Positions 62,061 through 64,000 of a stretch of DNA of 64,000 nucleotides are shown here, in pieces (position 1 is the first letter of the stretch; every line of letters starts with the position of its first letter). Both the position numbers and the translations under genes were made by a program. Source of the DNA: Gracilariopsis chorda (lineage: Eukaryota; Rhodophyta; Florideophyceae; Gracilariales; Gracilariaceae); assembly GCA_003194525.1 (NCBI GenBank), contig NBIV01000172.1:62001-126000 (forward strand), read 5' to 3'. Under the pieces are notes generated by a model that was not told the origin of the DNA, did no database searches, and saw only the letters and a list, made by a program, of their open reading frames with translations.

Positions 62061-62645
62061 CATGCGAACCCATCTGCACATCGACCCCCCCCCCTCAGCG
62101 TTAAAAGGCAAAATCAACACGCATACCACGCCCTACCCGCGCAGCGCGCGCGCCACAGCGGCACGTGCATCTACACCTCGCTGCCAAATCCGAACAGGTA
62201 GAACCGCACCACCTCGCCCCATCGCCCGCGCAGGACGCCCGCATGCCCCGTACACCACCCGCCAGTGCTATGCCTAGCATTGCTCTCGCGCCAATCCTCA
62301 TAGTCACGCACACCCTCCACAGCCTCCATCACCTGCGCGCCCCTTCCTCCCTCCGCGCACAAACTGTCGCAAACACTCCATCAACAATGGCGATTCGTCC
62401 TCCCGAAAGACGTTCGTCGTTAGCGCAACGGCCCGTTTCGTCCTGATCGTCAGACGCCTACGCACATACAGTCCACCAGTCCGTGAAACAGCCACAACGC
62501 CCACCAAACCCGCCGCCGTGTGCGCAACCGCGTCCACAGAAGAGTAGTACACATACGGCACCGCACTTTTCCCGGAGCCGCCTACCCTACAACACGCAGA
62601 ACATGAACCGTCTCCCCGCCCGACGCCAACGCCTCCCGGCCCCCT
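62061..62645. other. GC-rich, C-biased stretch without clear gene
   Basis: A run of about ten C at 62,085-62,095 is followed by 0.5 kb of C-rich sequence open in many frames. The longer frames (62165-62446 +, 62304-62561 -) read as low-complexity products of base bias. This may be the distal part of the - strand unit at 62,646-63,149. Confidence 0.3.
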
Positions 62646-63149
62646 TCAAGCTCCAACCCCGAGAAATGTATGTTCTCCACGAGCTGCACGGATTGCGAAA
62701 GTGATCCCGCACAACTTCGCCTGCCCTACGACCCCCGAAAACTGCTTGTCTGCACCCCCGCGCTTGCGCTGAACGAAGCGCCCACCCGTATACGCGGGAC
62801 ACATCACCTTCAAGGAGCGTGACCCGGGCCATAGCTCGCCCGCTTTCGTGAACCCCAGCTCATGTTGGCCGAACCCCTCGCCGTTGCAACCGTCGTGACC
62901 CAGCGGTGCGTAGTCCCCCTCAACTTCCTCCGCGGCTATGAAGTGTGTCACGTTCGCAATCGCCGTTGCTGGCGCTGCCGTCGCTTGCGCCGCCCTCTCA
63001 CTCGCTTCGCGCGCCTTGTACAATGCGCGCACTCCCGCGATCACGTGGTCACGTTGCATCGTACAGTAACTCTCTTGCTTGCACACTCGCGCTGCTAGAC
63101 GCCCCAGCAAGGGACCACGCCCGTAGCTGTGCTTTGCCTTCCTGTACAT
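62646..63149 (-). CDS. hypothetical protein, ~167 aa
   Basis: I chose the ATG at 63,149 (MYRKAKHSYG...), because the frame upstream begins only at a TTG. The product is Ala/Gly/Arg-rich with a helical centre (ALYKAREASERAAQA) and a Gly-rich second half (HDGCNGEGFGQHELGF). No domain, signal peptide or membrane segment is recognised. High GC keeps other frames open too, so the coding status is uncertain. A MITE lies about 95 bp upstream of its start. Confidence 0.35.
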   Translation of the reverse strand: MYRKAKHSYGRGPLLGRLAARVCKQESYCTMQRDHVIAGVRALYKAREASERAAQATAAPATAIANVTHFIAAEEVEGDYAPLGHDGCNGEGFGQHELGFTKAGELWPGSRSLKVMCPAYTGGRFVQRKRGGADKQFSGVVGQAKLCGITFAIRAARGEHTFLGVGA

Positions 63150-63242
63150 CTGCAACACCTCGCAGCCGACCACAAGTGTGTCCAAGTCAACTTCGTACCC
63201 CCATCATAATCATAAGAGTATACCAAGGGTCATTTAATATAA

Positions 63243-63455
63243 GGCCCTTTCTATATCTGGACATGGACATGCGTTTTTGGCACTGCACCAGGAAAAGAAT
63301 TAAAAATAATTCATGTTTACTAAGCGAAAAATTAAAAACAAATCTGACAGAAGGATTTCGAAGTGTCTCTTCCGTGGGGTCGCTGAAACGCAACCCCAAA
63401 ATCGTGGAAGATGGATTAGATAGATTTTTGTCCATTTCCATATGTAGAAAGGGCC
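63243..63455. mobile_element. Tourist-like MITE (PIF/Harbinger type)
   Basis: The 213-bp unit begins GGCCCTTTCTATAT and ends in the inverted form (ATATGTAGAAAGGGCC). The terminal inverted repeats are about 28 bp with a few mismatches. It is flanked by TAA (63,240-63,242) and TTA (63,456-63,458), consistent with the 3-bp TWA target of PIF/Harbinger elements. There is no coding capacity. The window holds two Harbinger transposase relics, so a mobilising enzyme existed in this genome. Confidence 0.7.
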
Positions 63456-63487
63456 TTAGGCCCTTTCTACATATGGAAGTGGACAAA
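63427..63487. repeat. 29-bp-arm inverted repeat at the MITE end
   Basis: The right MITE terminus (63,427-63,455) and a further copy in opposite orientation (63,459-63,487) are joined by a 3-base TTA spacer, with one mismatch in 29. The second copy looks like the start of another, mostly missing MITE. Confidence 0.85.
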
Positions 63488-63538
63488 GAAACAAAAAATA
63501 TGTAATTATGCAATTGCATCTCCGGGAAATCCATTCCC

Positions 63539-63761
63539 TGTTACAACACAACAGTAGTGCTGTTTTCTAATAAGAAATAATAAGCAAATTACATGTTTGC
63601 ATGCTCCAAATGTTGGACGTTACTGTTAGCGCTGCACAAGAGCGGAGCCGAGAATATTTATTATTGTCTGTCTGTGTGTCTCTGTCTTTTTTGTGTTCCT
63701 TGTTCATTCTGCAACCGAGGGCAGTGAAGCAAACCTACTTATATGCTTCTCGGTTGTAACA
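63539..63761. mobile_element. short LTR-like unit (possible TRIM or solo LTR)
   Basis: TGTTACAAC at 63,539 and GTTGTAACA ending at 63,761 form a perfect 9-bp terminal inverted repeat with TG...CA ends around 223 bp. No target duplication is seen (TTCCC and GAAAT at the sides), and no primer site follows. The ends are suggestive only. Confidence 0.4.
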
Positions 63762-64000
63762 GAAATCTTACACGTGGCAAGTAGCTGGAGGGTTACTTTC
63801 CATGCTACCCAATAAAATACGGAATAGCAATGACATTGCTAACTTATGTCATTGCTGTCATACACACGTGTATTACACGTATCAGTTACCCTGTTGGGGA
63901 GGGATACCGTTTTTAACTTGTTCTAAATCTTTTAGTAGAAATTGTTTTAATAAATTCGGTCGTTACCAGCCCCCTGATATGCTCCGCCTTCGTGGTCTCG
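63762..64000. other. AT-rich end of window
   Basis: No gene is recognised. A perfect 11-bp inverted repeat (AGCAATGACAT / ATGTCATTGCT, 63,826-63,836 and 63,846-63,856) lies here. Confidence 0.4.

Noticed and set aside
1-64000. CRISPR arrays, rRNA genes, bacterial operons and Shine-Dalgarno sites
   Set aside because: No regularly spaced repeats or rRNA-like sequence are visible, and the TE content and Tra1, PCIF1 and NLR genes are eukaryotic.

Overview
The window is eukaryotic nuclear DNA. It is gene-poor, roughly half GC, and full of decayed transposable elements, with a few host genes that have few or no introns. A red alga (florideophyte type) is my best guess. The reasons are long intronless genes, an NB-ARC protein ending in near-identical WD40 repeats, a secreted GCC2/GCC3-type cysteine-repeat protein, and a TE mix of Ty3/Gypsy, PIF/Harbinger, hAT and Tc1/mariner. 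This rests on remembered family patterns, not on a search. There is no rRNA, tRNA or CRISPR that I can support.

Layout, left part. 1-0.7 kb is the tail of a decayed Ty3/Gypsy pol. 0.75-3.5 kb holds unrecognised ORFs, two of them next to good splice-donor sequences. 3.5-4.6 kb is rich in palindromes. A DDE_Tnp_4-type Harbinger remnant (6.0-6.7 kb) is followed by a solo LTR (7.8-8.3 kb). 9-11.7 kb is strongly pyrimidine-rich on the + strand and has no convincing gene. 12.2-16.8 kb carries a cluster of unknown ORFs, the largest about 630 residues on the - strand. It ends near a 153-bp foldback with nested palindromes (17.2-17.3 kb). 18.2-23.1 kb is a patchwork of a Tc1/mariner C-terminal half, a Ty3/Gypsy gag-protease fragment and a second, different Harbinger transposase.

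Middle part. A hAT remnant (26.8-28.3 kb) abuts a - strand pseudogene of TRRAP/Tra1, the large non-catalytic PIKK-family subunit of SAGA and NuA4. That gene runs from about 44.7 to 28.4 kb and lacks its FAT/PIKK C-terminal half. It is split by an 11.15-kb Ty3/Gypsy chromovirus (32,155-43,309) that has matched 530-bp LTRs, a chromodomain and an unusual antisense ORF region. A further LTR-like unit lies at 45.4-46.05 kb.

Right part. A PCIF1-like (NPPF) adenine methyltransferase gene (46.66-47.6 kb, +) converges on a very large - strand gene (54.1-48.0 kb). That gene combines a zinc-binding N-terminus, a DUF6589-like core, a PIN/FEN-like D-T-D motif and a CXC cysteine tail, a layout I associate with poorly described mobile genes of cnidarians and other invertebrates. 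This is the best candidate for an undescribed element. Next come an NLR-type NB-ARC/WD40 gene (55.5-58.85 kb) carrying one in-frame TAG, and the intact secreted cysteine-repeat protein (60.56-61.47 kb). The end is a GC-rich stretch, a Tourist-like MITE and a short LTR-like unit.

The only genes that look whole are the cysteine-repeat protein and, apart from one stop codon, the NLR. Most of the rest is a record of repeated transposon insertion and decay.
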